From Arthrobacter jinronghuae (GTDB lineage Bacteria; Actinomycetota; Actinomycetes; Actinomycetales; Micrococcaceae): a stretch of DNA of 64,000 nt. Location: positions 3,038,001 through 3,102,000 of the forward strand of contig NZ_CP104263.1 of assembly GCF_025244825.1 (NCBI RefSeq), given 5' to 3'. The notes under the pieces are model-generated. The model made no database searches and was not told the origin of the DNA. It saw nothing but the letters and a program-made list of their open reading frames with translations. Positions 34,343-43,880 of the stretch are shown here, in pieces. Position 1 is the stretch's first letter; each line of letters begins with the position of its first letter. The position numbers were made by a program, and so were the translations under genes.

Positions 34343-35142
34343 CCGTAATTGCCCTGAATCGGAGTCTGGGCGTTCCGCACCAGCCGTGAAGACCAAAAAC
34401 GCCCTGCCAGCCAGAACCCGGTTCCGGCTGCAGCCGCGAGCCACCCCAACGGTGTCGCGGTCAGGATCTGCAGCGGGTTACCGCCCAGCAGGTAGCCCAG
34501 GAATATCCCGCCGCCCGGCAGCCAGGTCAGGAGCCGCACGGTGGCCCGCGGGCCGGCCATTGCCGCCTCCCGGTCCGAGGCGGCGTCACGGGCAGCTTCC
34601 AGTTGTCCGGCATACCGGCTGAGCACAGCGGCCAGCGGGGCGCCGCTCCGCTCCGATACCCGCAGGCAGACAGCCAAACCGGACCACAGCTGCTGCAGCG
34701 CCGGATCCGTTTCCCCGCCGTCCGGATGCTCCGCGGCGGCAAGCACCGGCACCGGGCTAAGGCCCAACGCTGCCGACGCCGCGGCCGACTGCAGCACCGG
34801 GAAAAAGGGGTGAACGGAGGTCTCCGCCGGACCCGGCGCTTCATACAGTGTGGCTGCGTCCGCCCAGATCCGATGGGCCGAGCGTCCCGCTGCCAGCAGC
34901 CCCGCCAGTTCCCGCACGAGCAGCGCCGGGGCATCACCGTCGAGCCCCGGGGGACGGTGCCGACGATTCCGACGGTGCCGTCGGAGAAGCTGGCCTTCCG
35001 TTCTGCGTGCAGCCAGGCGGCCGGCAACCGGCGGCCGGAGCGGCGGAAACCCGATTGTCAGGGCCGATGCCACGGCAAGGAGCACTGCGACGGTCAGCCC
35101 TGCCACGCCGACGCTAACTGCCCGCCGGCGCTGATCCGGCAC
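34339..35142 (-). CDS. TadB-like type II/IV secretion membrane protein
   Basis: The 267-residue protein has an N-terminal helix, a T2SSF-like helical domain (LVRELAGLLAAGRSAHRIW) and two C-terminal hydrophobic segments. It is one half of the inner-membrane platform of a Tad system. The GTG start overlaps the 3' end of tadA by 29 bases, so the four genes ssd, tadA, tadB and tadC are tightly coupled. Confidence 0.86.
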   Translation of the reverse strand: MPDQRRRAVSVGVAGLTVAVLLAVASALTIGFPPLRPPVAGRLAARRTEGQLLRRHRRNRRHRPPGLDGDAPALLVRELAGLLAAGRSAHRIWADAATLYEAPGPAETSVHPFFPVLQSAAASAALGLSPVPVLAAAEHPDGGETDPALQQLWSGLAVCLRVSERSGAPLAAVLSRYAGQLEAARDAASDREAAMAGPRATVRLLTWLPGGGIFLGYLLGGNPLQILTATPLGWLAAAAGTGFWLAGRFWSSRLVRNAQTPIQGNYG

Positions 35143-36352
35143 CGTTGTCAGCGGCTGCCCGTACCTCCAGCCGCCGTTCGAGCTCCGCCCACCCGCTGCC
35201 GCGCCGGTATTCCCCTCCGCTGAGGACCAACGCAGGAACGGCAGTCAGTTTCCCGTCGGCGATCACCAGGACCGCGATCTCCGAAATGGTGCGGGTGCCG
35301 GCGGACCGGTGCAGATGGACCACCACGTCCAGTGCTGCTGCCGCCTGCAGCGCCACTGCTTCGGGCGCCATGCCCGCAAGTGCGCCTAACGCCGCCAACC
35401 GGGCCGGCACCCCCGCGGCCGAGTTGGCGTGAATGGTTCCGCCGGCTCCGTCATGGCCGGTGTTCAGCGCTGCCAGAAGTTCCCGGACCTCGGCTCCCCG
35501 GCACTCACCCACCACCAGGCGGTCCGGCCGCATGCGCAGGGCCTGCCGCACCAGTTCGGCTTGATCCAGCACCCCGCTGCCCTCCACGTTTCCGTGCCGG
35601 CTCTGCAGGCCCACCACATGAGGATGGTCCGGTTCCAGTTCCGCGGCGTCTTCCACCAGCACCAGCCGTTCCTGCGGTCCGCTGAGGGAAAGCAGCGTGG
35701 AGAGAAGCGTCGTTTTCCCGGTGCCGGTGGCTCCGCTGACGAGGAAGTTCAGGCGTCGGCGGACAATGGTTCGGAGCAGGGCTTCACACTGCGGGTCCAG
35801 GGTTCCGCCGCGTGTCAGTTCCGCAAGGGTGAAGGACCTGTTCCGGTGAATGCGGACCGACAGGAGCGTAGACCCGGTGGAGACCGGGCGGAGCACTGCA
35901 TGCACGCGGTAACCCTGCAGCTGGACATCAACGCAGGGACAGGAATCGTCCAGCCGCCTGCCCCCGGCCGCCACCAGGCGGGTGGCAAGGGCCTGCACCT
36001 CCGAGTCGGAGGCAAACCGGATGGCTGTCAGTTCCAAACCGCGGCCGGCATCTACCCAGACCCGGTCCGGACCGTTCACCAAGATGTCGCTGACGCCGGG
36101 AAGCAATGCCAGCGGCTGCAGCGGCCCCAGGCCCTGCAGCTCGGCACGCATGCGGTCCACCGCGTGCAGTGTCCCCTCCGAACCGAGCAACTGCCCGCTG
36201 GCCTGCACCGCCGCCGCCAGCCGTGCTCCTGTCACCGGTTCGGAGCGCGCCAGCATCCGGTCCCGCACCCGGGCCAACAGCGGATCCGGCCCAATCGGCT
36301 GACCCAGCCGTTGGCGGTGCACTCCGCCGCTTCCGGCACCGGACATACTCAC
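35114..36352 (-). CDS. TadA/VirB11-like secretion ATPase
   Basis: This hexameric ATPase would power pilus assembly or secretion. It has a Walker A GATGTGKTTLLSTL near residue 210, a Walker B region (RLVLVEDAAELEP), and the TadA-type R-finger and His box (LRMRPDRLVVGECRGAE, TGHDGAGGTIHANSA). The 412-residue length is typical. GTG at 36352 overlaps the upstream ssd stop; an ATG two codons later is possible. The Rv3659c equivalent sits in the same order. Confidence 0.93.
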   Translation of the reverse strand: MSMSGAGSGGVHRQRLGQPIGPDPLLARVRDRMLARSEPVTGARLAAAVQASGQLLGSEGTLHAVDRMRAELQGLGPLQPLALLPGVSDILVNGPDRVWVDAGRGLELTAIRFASDSEVQALATRLVAAGGRRLDDSCPCVDVQLQGYRVHAVLRPVSTGSTLLSVRIHRNRSFTLAELTRGGTLDPQCEALLRTIVRRRLNFLVSGATGTGKTTLLSTLLSLSGPQERLVLVEDAAELEPDHPHVVGLQSRHGNVEGSGVLDQAELVRQALRMRPDRLVVGECRGAEVRELLAALNTGHDGAGGTIHANSAAGVPARLAALGALAGMAPEAVALQAAAALDVVVHLHRSAGTRTISEIAVLVIADGKLTAVPALVLSGGEYRRGSGWAELERRLEVRAAADNGAGSAPAGS

Positions 36353-37521
36353 GACGCCGCTCCAACCGGCCGGGGCAACACCGTCGCCAGAATCCGCTGT
36401 GACACGCGCCTGACCCGCGGCCGTCCCGCACCCGCCAGCACCTGGCCGTATTCCCGGCCGGTTCCCCGCTGGAAGGGCAGGTAACCGGACAGCGGCAACC
36501 CCAGGGCTTCGGCCACCAGGACTTCGTCCAATCCGTTCCCGAGGGGTCCGCGCACCACTACGTGGGCCGGCACCTCCCCGAGGTAAGCCAGCAACGCCTG
36601 CGCCCCCAGGACGCCGCCGGTCCGGCCCGGGACCACCAAGAGCACCTGGTCACAGAAACGCAGCAGCGACGCTGCCCCGACGGTCCGGCCTAAATCAACA
36701 ACGGTCAGCTGATATCCGCTCCGCGCTGCCTCCACAACTGCCGCGGCAACTGCCTCATCAGCCGGAGGTATCCCTGCCCCCCTGCCCAGAAGTGAAAAGC
36801 CTGCGAGCGCCGGCAGCCCGGCCGCGAGCTGTACGGGATTCAGGCTGCCGCTCAGCCCCTCCAAGTCCGGCCACCGGATGCCCTCCAGCTCGGCAGCACC
36901 CAGGGCCCACTCCAAGCCGGTTCCCCAGGCATCTCCTTCCATCAACAGCACCGATTGGCCCGTCTCAGCGGCATTGGCGCTCAACCAGCAGGCCATGGTG
37001 GAGGCACCGGCTCCGCCTCCACCCAAGACGCCCAGGACCGTACCTCCGGAGAGGCTCCGCCGCCTGCCCAGAAAGCCGGCGAGCCAGCCGGCTGCTGCGG
37101 GGAGGACCGCGACCCGGCCTGCGGAACTTCCCGCAGCTGCGTCCCAGACGGTGGTGTCCTCCGCCAGGCTGACCACAATGACCTCGGGTTTCCCCGTTCC
37201 GGCCTGAACGGCTCCCGCGGCAGCGAGCACACGCCACGGTCCTCCCTGTTCGGCCAGGAACCGAAGGTGCCCGCTGCCCAGCAGCAGCAAGTCCGGCATT
37301 AAAGCCAGGGCCTCTGGGATGCCCGAAGCCACGGGAATTTCCACACCGGCAGCTGCAGCGACCCGGGCCACTTCGTCCTGAAGGGCCTGATCCTCCGCCA
37401 CCAGCACAGCGACGACGGCGTCCCCGCCCGCTGTGCCCAGCAGCCGTCGGCCCGACCCGGTTTCCGGCAGCCGCCGGGTGCGTACCCGTGCGGCGCCCGG
37501 CGCACCTCGTTCCATGTCCAT
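36349..37521 (-). CDS. Ssd/CpaE-like septum-site or Tad localisation protein
   Basis: This resembles Ssd (Rv3660c) of M. tuberculosis, a MinD/CpaE-type protein that starts the Tad cluster. The deviant Walker A is LGVLGGGGAGASTMACW near residue 165, without the canonical GKT lysine. The N-terminal half resembles a receiver-like domain. Length is 390 residues. Its stop overlaps the tadA start. A role in positioning the Tad machine or in septum control is inferred from homologues. Confidence 0.87.
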   Translation of the reverse strand: MDMERGAPGAARVRTRRLPETGSGRRLLGTAGGDAVVAVLVAEDQALQDEVARVAAAAGVEIPVASGIPEALALMPDLLLLGSGHLRFLAEQGGPWRVLAAAGAVQAGTGKPEVIVVSLAEDTTVWDAAAGSSAGRVAVLPAAAGWLAGFLGRRRSLSGGTVLGVLGGGGAGASTMACWLSANAAETGQSVLLMEGDAWGTGLEWALGAAELEGIRWPDLEGLSGSLNPVQLAAGLPALAGFSLLGRGAGIPPADEAVAAAVVEAARSGYQLTVVDLGRTVGAASLLRFCDQVLLVVPGRTGGVLGAQALLAYLGEVPAHVVVRGPLGNGLDEVLVAEALGLPLSGYLPFQRGTGREYGQVLAGAGRPRVRRVSQRILATVLPRPVGAAS

Positions 37522-37734
37522 GCGCCCTACCGTCGCACCACGGACCGGTCAGTCCTATCCCCGAACCGAACCATCAGGGAAACTGCCGCCGGCAAGAAGG
37601 TTGTGGAGGAAAGGTCCGGCTCCATCGGCTACCGGCCGCGGAATCCGATAGGGTCGGCGCTAACCGGGAGCGAACCATCCGGCAGGAACGGTTCAGCACC
37701 GGCAACCCGGCACAACGGCGCGAAGCGGGAAGTT

Positions 37735-40188
37735 ATGGAAACCGACATGGAACACCTGGACGTGCTGATCATCGGCGCCGGTCTGAGCGGCATCGGCGCC
37801 GCCTGCCGCCTGCGCATGGACCATCCGGGGCGCTCCCTCGCCCTCTTGGAGACCCGCGGCCGCCCCGGCGGCACCTGGGATCTGTTCCGCTACCCCGGAA
37901 TCCGCTCCGACTCGGACCTCTACACCTTTGGTTATGACTTCCGGCCGTGGCGTGAAGAGAAAGCCATTGCCGACGGCCCCAGCATCCTGCACTACCTCAA
38001 GGAGACCGCCGCCGAATACGGCGTGGATTCCCTGATCCGCTACCACCACCGCGTACTCTCCGCGGATTGGTCCAGCCGGGACGCGCACTGGACCGTCACG
38101 GTGGAGCGCACGCACACGCCGGAACCCGGCCCTGACCTTGCCCCGGCCGAACCGGTGGGGACCGGGGAGATCCTGCAGCTCACCGCCGGCTGGATCTTCA
38201 ATGCCGCCGGCTACTACCGCTACGGGGAGGGCTACGCGCCGGAGCTCCCCGACCGGGAACTGTTCGCCGGACCGATAGTGCACCCGCAGCACTGGCCCGA
38301 GGACCTCGACGTCGCAGGTAAGCGGATTGCCGTACTCGGCAGCGGCGCTACGGCCGTCACCCTGGTCCCGGCGCTGGCGGAGCTGGGCGCCCGCGTGACG
38401 ATGGTCCAGCGCACGCCCACCTATATCCTTCCCGTTCCGGCGAAGGATCCCCTGGCCCGGCGGCTGCGCGGCGTCGTCGGCCCGGAACGCACCGGCCGGA
38501 TCATGGCCGAGGTCAGCGCCCGCCGACAGCGGTACATCTGGGTGTTCTGCCAGCGGTGGCCGAATTTGGCCCGGAAGCTCATCCGCGGTATCCAGTCCCG
38601 CAAGGTCCCGGAGGGTTTCGAGCTGGATAAGCACCTGAATCCGCCGTACCGGCCCTGGGACCAGCGGCTGTGCGCGGTGCCGGACGGCGATTTCTTCACC
38701 GCCCTGCGCAGCGGCAGCGCAACCGTGGTTACGGGCCTGACCACGGGGTTTACCGAGCGCGGCCTCCGTCTGGCCTCCGGAGCGGAAGTGGAGGCCGATG
38801 TCGTGGTGACCGCCACCGGATTCACCATCCAGGTCCTGGGCGGTATGGAACTGAAGCTCGACGGCGTGCCGGTGAACCTGGCCGAGCACGTTGCCTACCG
38901 CGGAGTGATGCTCAGCGGCGTCCCCAACATGGCCTTCGCCATCGGCTACACCAACGCTTCCTGGACGCTGAAGGTCGGGCTGCTGACGCAGTGGTTCTCG
39001 CGCCTGCTTAGCTCCATGGACCGGCACGGCTACACATCGGCGGTCCCCGTGGCACCGCCGGGCATGCCCACCCGGCCGCTGCTGGACTTTGGCGCCGGGT
39101 ATGTCCAGCGCAGCCTGTCGTCCCTGCCCCGGCAGGGCCTGCAGGCTCCCTGGCTGATGACCATGAACTTCCTGGCCGACCGGAGGGACCTGCAGAAGGG
39201 CGCACTGGCAGACGAGTACCTGCACTTCAGCGGCGACGCCGGCAGGGCCGGCGGTGCCGCGGGCAACGCCGGCCGGGCCGACGATTCAGCGGCAGACCGG
39301 TTCGTCACCCTCGAGTCCGGGCTGCGGCTGTGTTACCGGGTCGAGGGACCCGACGACGGCGAGCCGGTGGTCCTGCTGTCCGGTCTCGGCCTGGACCTGG
39401 CGGCGTGGCCGGCGGAATTCGTACAGGGCCTGGCTGCTGCCGGTTACCGCGTCATCCGGCCGGATAACCGGGACGCCGGCCGCTCCGGCCGGATGGATAC
39501 ACCCGCCCCCACGCTGCTGCGTCAGGCACTGGGCCGGCCGATGCCCGGCGCCTACCGGATTGAGGACATGGCCGACGACGTCGCGGGGCTGCTGGAGCAT
39601 CTGCAGGTGGGCCGGGCACACATGGTGGGGATGTCGCTGGGCGGCATGATCGCCCAGTCCGTGGCCGCTCATCACCCGGACCGCGTCCTGACCCTGACCT
39701 CCCTCATCTCCACCACCGGAGCCCGGGATGTGGGCGCCGCAGCTTTCTCCACCAAGCGCCGGTTCGCGGCGCGGCCGCCGCGGACCCGGGAGGAGTTCAT
39801 CCGGGCGCGGGTAGCTCTGATGCGTCATCTTGCCGGGCGGACCCACCCGGCGGATCCGGCAAGGGAAGCCGAACTGGCCGGCAAGGCGTGGGACCGCGGA
39901 GCCTATCCGGACGGCGGGACGGCCCGGGCACGGCAGCTCGGTGCCATCAATGCCTCCGGCGACCGCACCGAGGCCCTGACCGGAATCCGGGTTCCGACCC
40001 TTGTAATCCACGGCGACCGGGATCCGATTGTGCATCCCAGCGGAGGCGCGGCGACGGTGGCCGCGATTCCCGGTTCACGGCTGGCCACGATCCCCGGTAT
40101 GGGCCACTACTTCTCCCCCGCGGTGGTGCCCGAACTGCTGAGGCTCGTCACCGGGCATCTGGCTGCCCGCACGGTGGATTCCGTCTGA
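37735..40188 (+). CDS. EthA-type Baeyer-Villiger monooxygenase fused to alpha/beta hydrolase
   Basis: Residues 1-500 are an FAD/NADPH monooxygenase: FAD loop LIIGAGLSGIG, the Baeyer-Villiger fingerprint FAGPIVHPQHWP, and NADP loop VLGSGATAVTL. The order and local sequences closely resemble EthA. After a Gly/Ala linker comes an alpha/beta hydrolase with nucleophile elbow GMSLGG (Ser634), Asp763 in HGDRDPIVHP and His791 in GMGHYF. The first domain would turn ketones into esters and the second would hydrolyse them. The ATG at 37735 gives 817 residues. The gene is alone, with no substrate clue nearby. Confidence 0.92.
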   Translation: METDMEHLDVLIIGAGLSGIGAACRLRMDHPGRSLALLETRGRPGGTWDLFRYPGIRSDSDLYTFGYDFRPWREEKAIADGPSILHYLKETAAEYGVDSLIRYHHRVLSADWSSRDAHWTVTVERTHTPEPGPDLAPAEPVGTGEILQLTAGWIFNAAGYYRYGEGYAPELPDRELFAGPIVHPQHWPEDLDVAGKRIAVLGSGATAVTLVPALAELGARVTMVQRTPTYILPVPAKDPLARRLRGVVGPERTGRIMAEVSARRQRYIWVFCQRWPNLARKLIRGIQSRKVPEGFELDKHLNPPYRPWDQRLCAVPDGDFFTALRSGSATVVTGLTTGFTERGLRLASGAEVEADVVVTATGFTIQVLGGMELKLDGVPVNLAEHVAYRGVMLSGVPNMAFAIGYTNASWTLKVGLLTQWFSRLLSSMDRHGYTSAVPVAPPGMPTRPLLDFGAGYVQRSLSSLPRQGLQAPWLMTMNFLADRRDLQKGALADEYLHFSGDAGRAGGAAGNAGRADDSAADRFVTLESGLRLCYRVEGPDDGEPVVLLSGLGLDLAAWPAEFVQGLAAAGYRVIRPDNRDAGRSGRMDTPAPTLLRQALGRPMPGAYRIEDMADDVAGLLEHLQVGRAHMVGMSLGGMIAQSVAAHHPDRVLTLTSLISTTGARDVGAAAFSTKRRFAARPPRTREEFIRARVALMRHLAGRTHPADPAREAELAGKAWDRGAYPDGGTARARQLGAINASGDRTEALTGIRVPTLVIHGDRDPIVHPSGGAATVAAIPGSRLATIPGMGHYFSPAVVPELLRLVTGHLAARTVDSV

Positions 40189-40195
40189 GTCTGGG

Positions 40196-40462
40196 CTAGT
40201 TGCCCATCCCGGGCTGCACCGGAACAACATTGATCTTGTTGGCGCCGGGGAAAACCTTCTTCGGTACGCGGGAGAAGCCCTTGGCATCCAGATGGTTCTT
40301 GGCACGGAAAACGGCCACGGCGTCGTCGTACGCCTGGTTCAGCCGGGCGCCGGTGAGCACTTCGCTGGTGCCGTCGCTGAAGCGGACCGCGATGGAGGCC
40401 GAGGCCGGGAAATGCCGGTCCATCCGAATAAAGCCGTCATTGTCCTGCTGAAGAGTGATCAA
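40196..40462 (-). CDS. Small hypothetical protein
   Basis: The 88-residue protein has a beta-hairpin-like start (FIRMDRHFPASASIAVRF) and a middle helix (LNQAYDDAVAVFRAKNHLDA), then a basic stretch (RVPKKVFPGANKINVV). I do not recognise it. The start is a TTG with GGGCGGA upstream; an ATG 13 codons later (40423) is possible. Its stop lies eight bases from the convergent monooxygenase stop. Confidence 0.55.
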   Translation of the reverse strand: MITLQQDNDGFIRMDRHFPASASIAVRFSDGTSEVLTGARLNQAYDDAVAVFRAKNHLDAKGFSRVPKKVFPGANKINVVPVQPGMGN

Positions 40463-40599
40463 GTGGTTCCGCCCTGAGAGTTGGTGAGCTTCCAGTCTCC
40501 CCTATCGCCGCGCCGCCGGTTTCCCGGGCCCGGCGCGGCAAAGGAGCGGCTAAGCAGCGGCAAATCACCGTGCTGCCCGTTCCGGGTGAGAATAGAAGC

Positions 40600-42312
40600 A
40601 TGTACATCGTCCTCGCACCCGGCACCGGCGCTGCCCAGGCGGAGGACGAGACCTGGACCCTGCAGGAAACCGACGACGCCGGCCTTCCGTCCGCGCCCGC
40701 CGTCGTGATTACCCGGGACCGGCTGGCCGCAGCCGTCAGGCACTACGAGCAGGCGCCGGTCCGCTGGGTCTGGGAAACCGCCCGTGGAGTCTATTCCCGG
40801 CTGCTGGACGACGGAATCACGGTGGAGCGCTGCCATGACCTCGCGCTGGTGCGCGGGATCCTGCGGTTTGCCGAATCGGTTCCTCCGACGCCGTACATCG
40901 AAAAGCTGCGCGCCGCGGTGGACGATCCCGATCCGGCGCCCCGCCAGCTGCTCCCCGTCCAGCACTCCCCCGACCAGACCTCGATCTTCGATACGCTCGA
41001 CGCCCCCGCCGGAGCGGCGGCCGGTCCGCAGCAGGCCACCGCTGCCGAGCTCGCCGCCGAACTGGCGGACCAGTTGGAGGCGATCGCCCGTTCCACGTCG
41101 CCGGCGAAACTGAACCTGCTGGCCGTCGCGGAGTCCACCGGCGGCCTGATTGCTGTGGAAATGGAAAAATCCGGCATCCCGTGGCGCCGGGACATTCACG
41201 AAGCCCTGCTCCGGGACACCCTCGGCCCCCGGCCACCGGAGGGCCAGCGCCCCGAAAAGCTCGAACATCTGGTCTCGGAGCTGCGCCGGCTGCTGGGCAA
41301 CCCCGGCTTCAATCCGGATTCCCCGCAGGAGCTGCTGCGCGCCCTGCACCGCGCAGGCATCGAGGTCCGCAGCACCCGCTCCTGGGAGCTGCAGCAGCAG
41401 GACCATCCCGCCATCGAGCCGCTGCTGGAGTACAAAAAGCTCTCCCGGCTCCTCACCGCCAACGGGTGGGCCTGGCTGGATGCCTGGGTGGACGGCGGCC
41501 ACTTCCGGCCCGAATACGTGGTGGGCGGCGTGGTGTCCGGGCGGTGGGCCTCCCGCGGCGGCGGTGCGCTGCAGATTCCCAAGACGGTGCGGGACGCCGT
41601 TCGCCCGGACCCCGGCCACCGGCTGATCGTGGCCGACGCCGCGCAGTTGGAACCCCGGGTCCTCGCCGCCCTGGGGCAGGACAATGCACTGGCGACAGCA
41701 GCCCGCGGCAAGGACCTCTACCAGGGCATCGCAGACCGCAGTTTCGACGGCGACCGGGCCAAGGCAAAGATGGCAATGCTCGGGGCTATGTACGGTGCCA
41801 CCAGCGGGGAATCGGGCCGGCTGATGCCGGTACTGACCCGCGCCTACCCGCAGGCCATCGGCGTGGTGGAACGCGGCGCGCGGGCCGGTGAAGCCGGGCA
41901 GGTGGTAAGCAGCCATCTGGGCCGCAGTTCACCGCCGGTATCGGAACGCTGGCTCCGCGCCCAGCAGAGCACCAGCGCCGAAGAGCAGCGCCGCGCCGAT
42001 TCGCTGGCCCGCGCCCAGGGCAGGTTCACCCGCAACTTCGTGGTCCAGGCGACGGCGGCGGAATGGGCGTTGTGCTGGCTGGCGGAGATACGACGGCGGC
42101 TGCGGGCGGCGTCGTCGTCCTCCCCCGCAGGGGAACTGGTGTTTTTCCTGCATGACGAGGTGATGCTCCAGGTGCCGGCCGAACGGGTCGAGGAGGTCAG
42201 CGCACTGGTGACGGAAGCAGCGGCGGCGGCCACGAGACTGCTGTTCGGTCCGATTCCGCTGGAGTTCCCGGTGGTCGCCGTTGCCGTGGACTCCTACGCG
42301 GACGCCAAGTAG
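40600..42312 (+). CDS. Family-A DNA-polymerase-like protein with altered motifs
   Basis: The C-terminal half is a Pol I-type polymerase. Motif A is DAAQLEPR instead of DYSQIELR but keeps the catalytic Asp and Glu. Motif B is AKMAMLGAMYG with Leu where Pol I has Phe. Motif C is FFLHDEVML with HDE intact. The N-terminal half corresponds in position to a 3'-5' exonuclease domain but I see no DxE exonuclease motif. There is no 5' nuclease. Genome databases call such proteins bifunctional 3'-5' exonuclease/DNA polymerase. The ATG at 40600 gives 570 residues. A separate replicative Pol I is expected elsewhere. Confidence 0.88.
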   Translation: MYIVLAPGTGAAQAEDETWTLQETDDAGLPSAPAVVITRDRLAAAVRHYEQAPVRWVWETARGVYSRLLDDGITVERCHDLALVRGILRFAESVPPTPYIEKLRAAVDDPDPAPRQLLPVQHSPDQTSIFDTLDAPAGAAAGPQQATAAELAAELADQLEAIARSTSPAKLNLLAVAESTGGLIAVEMEKSGIPWRRDIHEALLRDTLGPRPPEGQRPEKLEHLVSELRRLLGNPGFNPDSPQELLRALHRAGIEVRSTRSWELQQQDHPAIEPLLEYKKLSRLLTANGWAWLDAWVDGGHFRPEYVVGGVVSGRWASRGGGALQIPKTVRDAVRPDPGHRLIVADAAQLEPRVLAALGQDNALATAARGKDLYQGIADRSFDGDRAKAKMAMLGAMYGATSGESGRLMPVLTRAYPQAIGVVERGARAGEAGQVVSSHLGRSSPPVSERWLRAQQSTSAEEQRRADSLARAQGRFTRNFVVQATAAEWALCWLAEIRRRLRAASSSSPAGELVFFLHDEVMLQVPAERVEEVSALVTEAAAAATRLLFGPIPLEFPVVAVAVDSYADAK

Positions 42313-42342
42313 CGTTTCCGCGACGGGACGCGCCGGCGAAGG

Positions 42343-43026
42343 CTAAACAGCGGGAACGATCTCCCGGCTCTCATCCCAGGGCAGGGTCCAGCCCAGTTCA
42401 TCCAGCACGGCGTTGAGGATGATGCCGGTGAAGCCCCACACCAGCACCCCGTTCACGAGGAAGGCGGGAGAACGGTAAGCGCGTGAGCCGTTGGTGATTA
42501 CCGCGGTGCGCCGGTTTTCCGGATTGAGCAGGTCCGCCACCGGTACGCGGAACACCGATGCCGATTCCCCGTAGTCCACCACGTCCACCGGCGTGGGCCG
42601 GTCCCACCAGCCCAGCACCGGGGTGACCAGGAAGTTGCTGACGGGCAGTCCCACTTCCGGCAGGGTTCCCAGCACCGTGACGCCGTCGGGGTCCAGCCCG
42701 GTTTCTTCCCGGGCTTCGCGCAGGGCTGCGGCTTCCGGTCCGGCATCGGCGGCATCCAGGGAGCCGCCCGGAAAGGCCACCTGGCCGGGGTGATCGTTGA
42801 GTGTGGCTGCCCGCTCGACCAGCAGGACGTCGAGTTCGGCGGGCACCCCGGCGGAGCGGAAGTCCGCGGGCCTGTCATCCAGGTTGCCGAAGAGAATCAG
42901 CACTGCGGCACGGCGGGCCGTGGCCGGGTCCACGCTGCGGCGCAGCAGTTCCAGGTTCGCGTCGAAGGAGGTGGAGCGGGTAGCCGCGGAGACGCCCAGC
43001 GCCCGCAGATCGGCGTAGGCGCTCAT
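42343..43026 (-). CDS. NUDIX hydrolase, CoA-pyrophosphatase-like
   Basis: The Nudix box runs from [20 protein letters not shown] to EETGLDPDG near residues 90-115. An upstream stretch (VAFPGG) is the CoA-pyrophosphatase-like signature. The 227-residue length fits. It overlaps the stop of nth by four bases (ATGA), so the two are co-translated; Rv3672c lies beside nth in M. tuberculosis in the same way. Confidence 0.88.
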   Translation of the reverse strand: MSAYADLRALGVSAATRSTSFDANLELLRRSVDPATARRAAVLILFGNLDDRPADFRSAGVPAELDVLLVERAATLNDHPGQVAFPGGSLDAADAGPEAAALREAREETGLDPDGVTVLGTLPEVGLPVSNFLVTPVLGWWDRPTPVDVVDYGESASVFRVPVADLLNPENRRTAVITNGSRAYRSPAFLVNGVLVWGFTGIILNAVLDELGWTLPWDESREIVPAV

Positions 43027-43820
43027 GCTTCGAGGCCGAAGCCGGCGGCCCGAAGCTGGGCCCGGGTTTCGGCGGCCATCATCCGGGCGTGCAGTTCCTC
43101 GCGGCCGGGCGCCAGCTCATACTTGAGCAGCTTGCGTGCCTTCGCGGGGTCCGTTTCGCCTTCGCCGTAGGAGGGGCAGAGCTGGGCGACGGGGCAGGCG
43201 CCGCAGGCGGGTTTCTTGGCGTGGCAGACCCGCCGGCCGTGGAACACCACCCGGTTGGAAAGCGGCGTCCAGTCCTTCGGCTCGAACAGCGCCGCGACGT
43301 CTTCCTCCACCTTCACCGGGTCCGTGGCGGTGGTCCAGCCGAACCGGCGGGACAGGCGCCCGAAATGGGTGTCCACCGTGATGCCCGGAACGCCGAAGGC
43401 ATTGCCGAGCACCACGTTGGCGGTCTTCCGGCCGACGCCGGGCAGGGTGACCAGGTCCTCGAGCCGGTCCGGCACTTCGCCGTCGAACTCATCGACCAGC
43501 CGGGTGGACAACGCTTTCACGCTGGCCGCTTTGGCTCGGAAGAACCCGGTGGGCCGGAGAATCTCCTGCAGCGTTTCCTCGTCGGCCTCCGCCATCGCCT
43601 TGGCATCGGGGTAGCGGGCAAACAGGATGGGCGTGACGGCATTAACCCGGATGTCCGTGGTCTGGGCCGAAAGCACAGTGGCCACCAGCAGCTCGAACGC
43701 GTTGGTGAAGTCCAGCTCGGCCACGGCGTAGGGATAAACCTCGCCGAGCATCCGGTTGATCCGCCGTGCCCTCCGCTTCAAAGCGAGGAGGGACGGATCG
43801 CTGCCGGTTGCCTTTGCCAC
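43023..43820 (-). CDS. nth: Endonuclease III
   Basis: This is a DNA glycosylase/AP lyase for oxidised pyrimidines. The helix-hairpin-helix is [17 protein letters not shown] near residue 120, with catalytic Lys in that motif and Asp in [10 protein letters not shown]. The C-terminal 4Fe-4S cluster motif is C-x6-C-x2-C-x5-C ([17 protein letters not shown]). Length 265, with GTG start. A 25-residue C-terminal extension follows the cluster. Confidence 0.96.
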   Translation of the reverse strand: MAKATGSDPSLLALKRRARRINRMLGEVYPYAVAELDFTNAFELLVATVLSAQTTDIRVNAVTPILFARYPDAKAMAEADEETLQEILRPTGFFRAKAASVKALSTRLVDEFDGEVPDRLEDLVTLPGVGRKTANVVLGNAFGVPGITVDTHFGRLSRRFGWTTATDPVKVEEDVAALFEPKDWTPLSNRVVFHGRRVCHAKKPACGACPVAQLCPSYGEGETDPAKARKLLKYELAPGREELHARMMAAETRAQLRAAGFGLEA

Positions 43821-43880
43821 TGCTGGGATTCCTTCTACTGACGGTTGGATGCTGCTGGTGGCCGCTGGTGCGAGCCTGGC

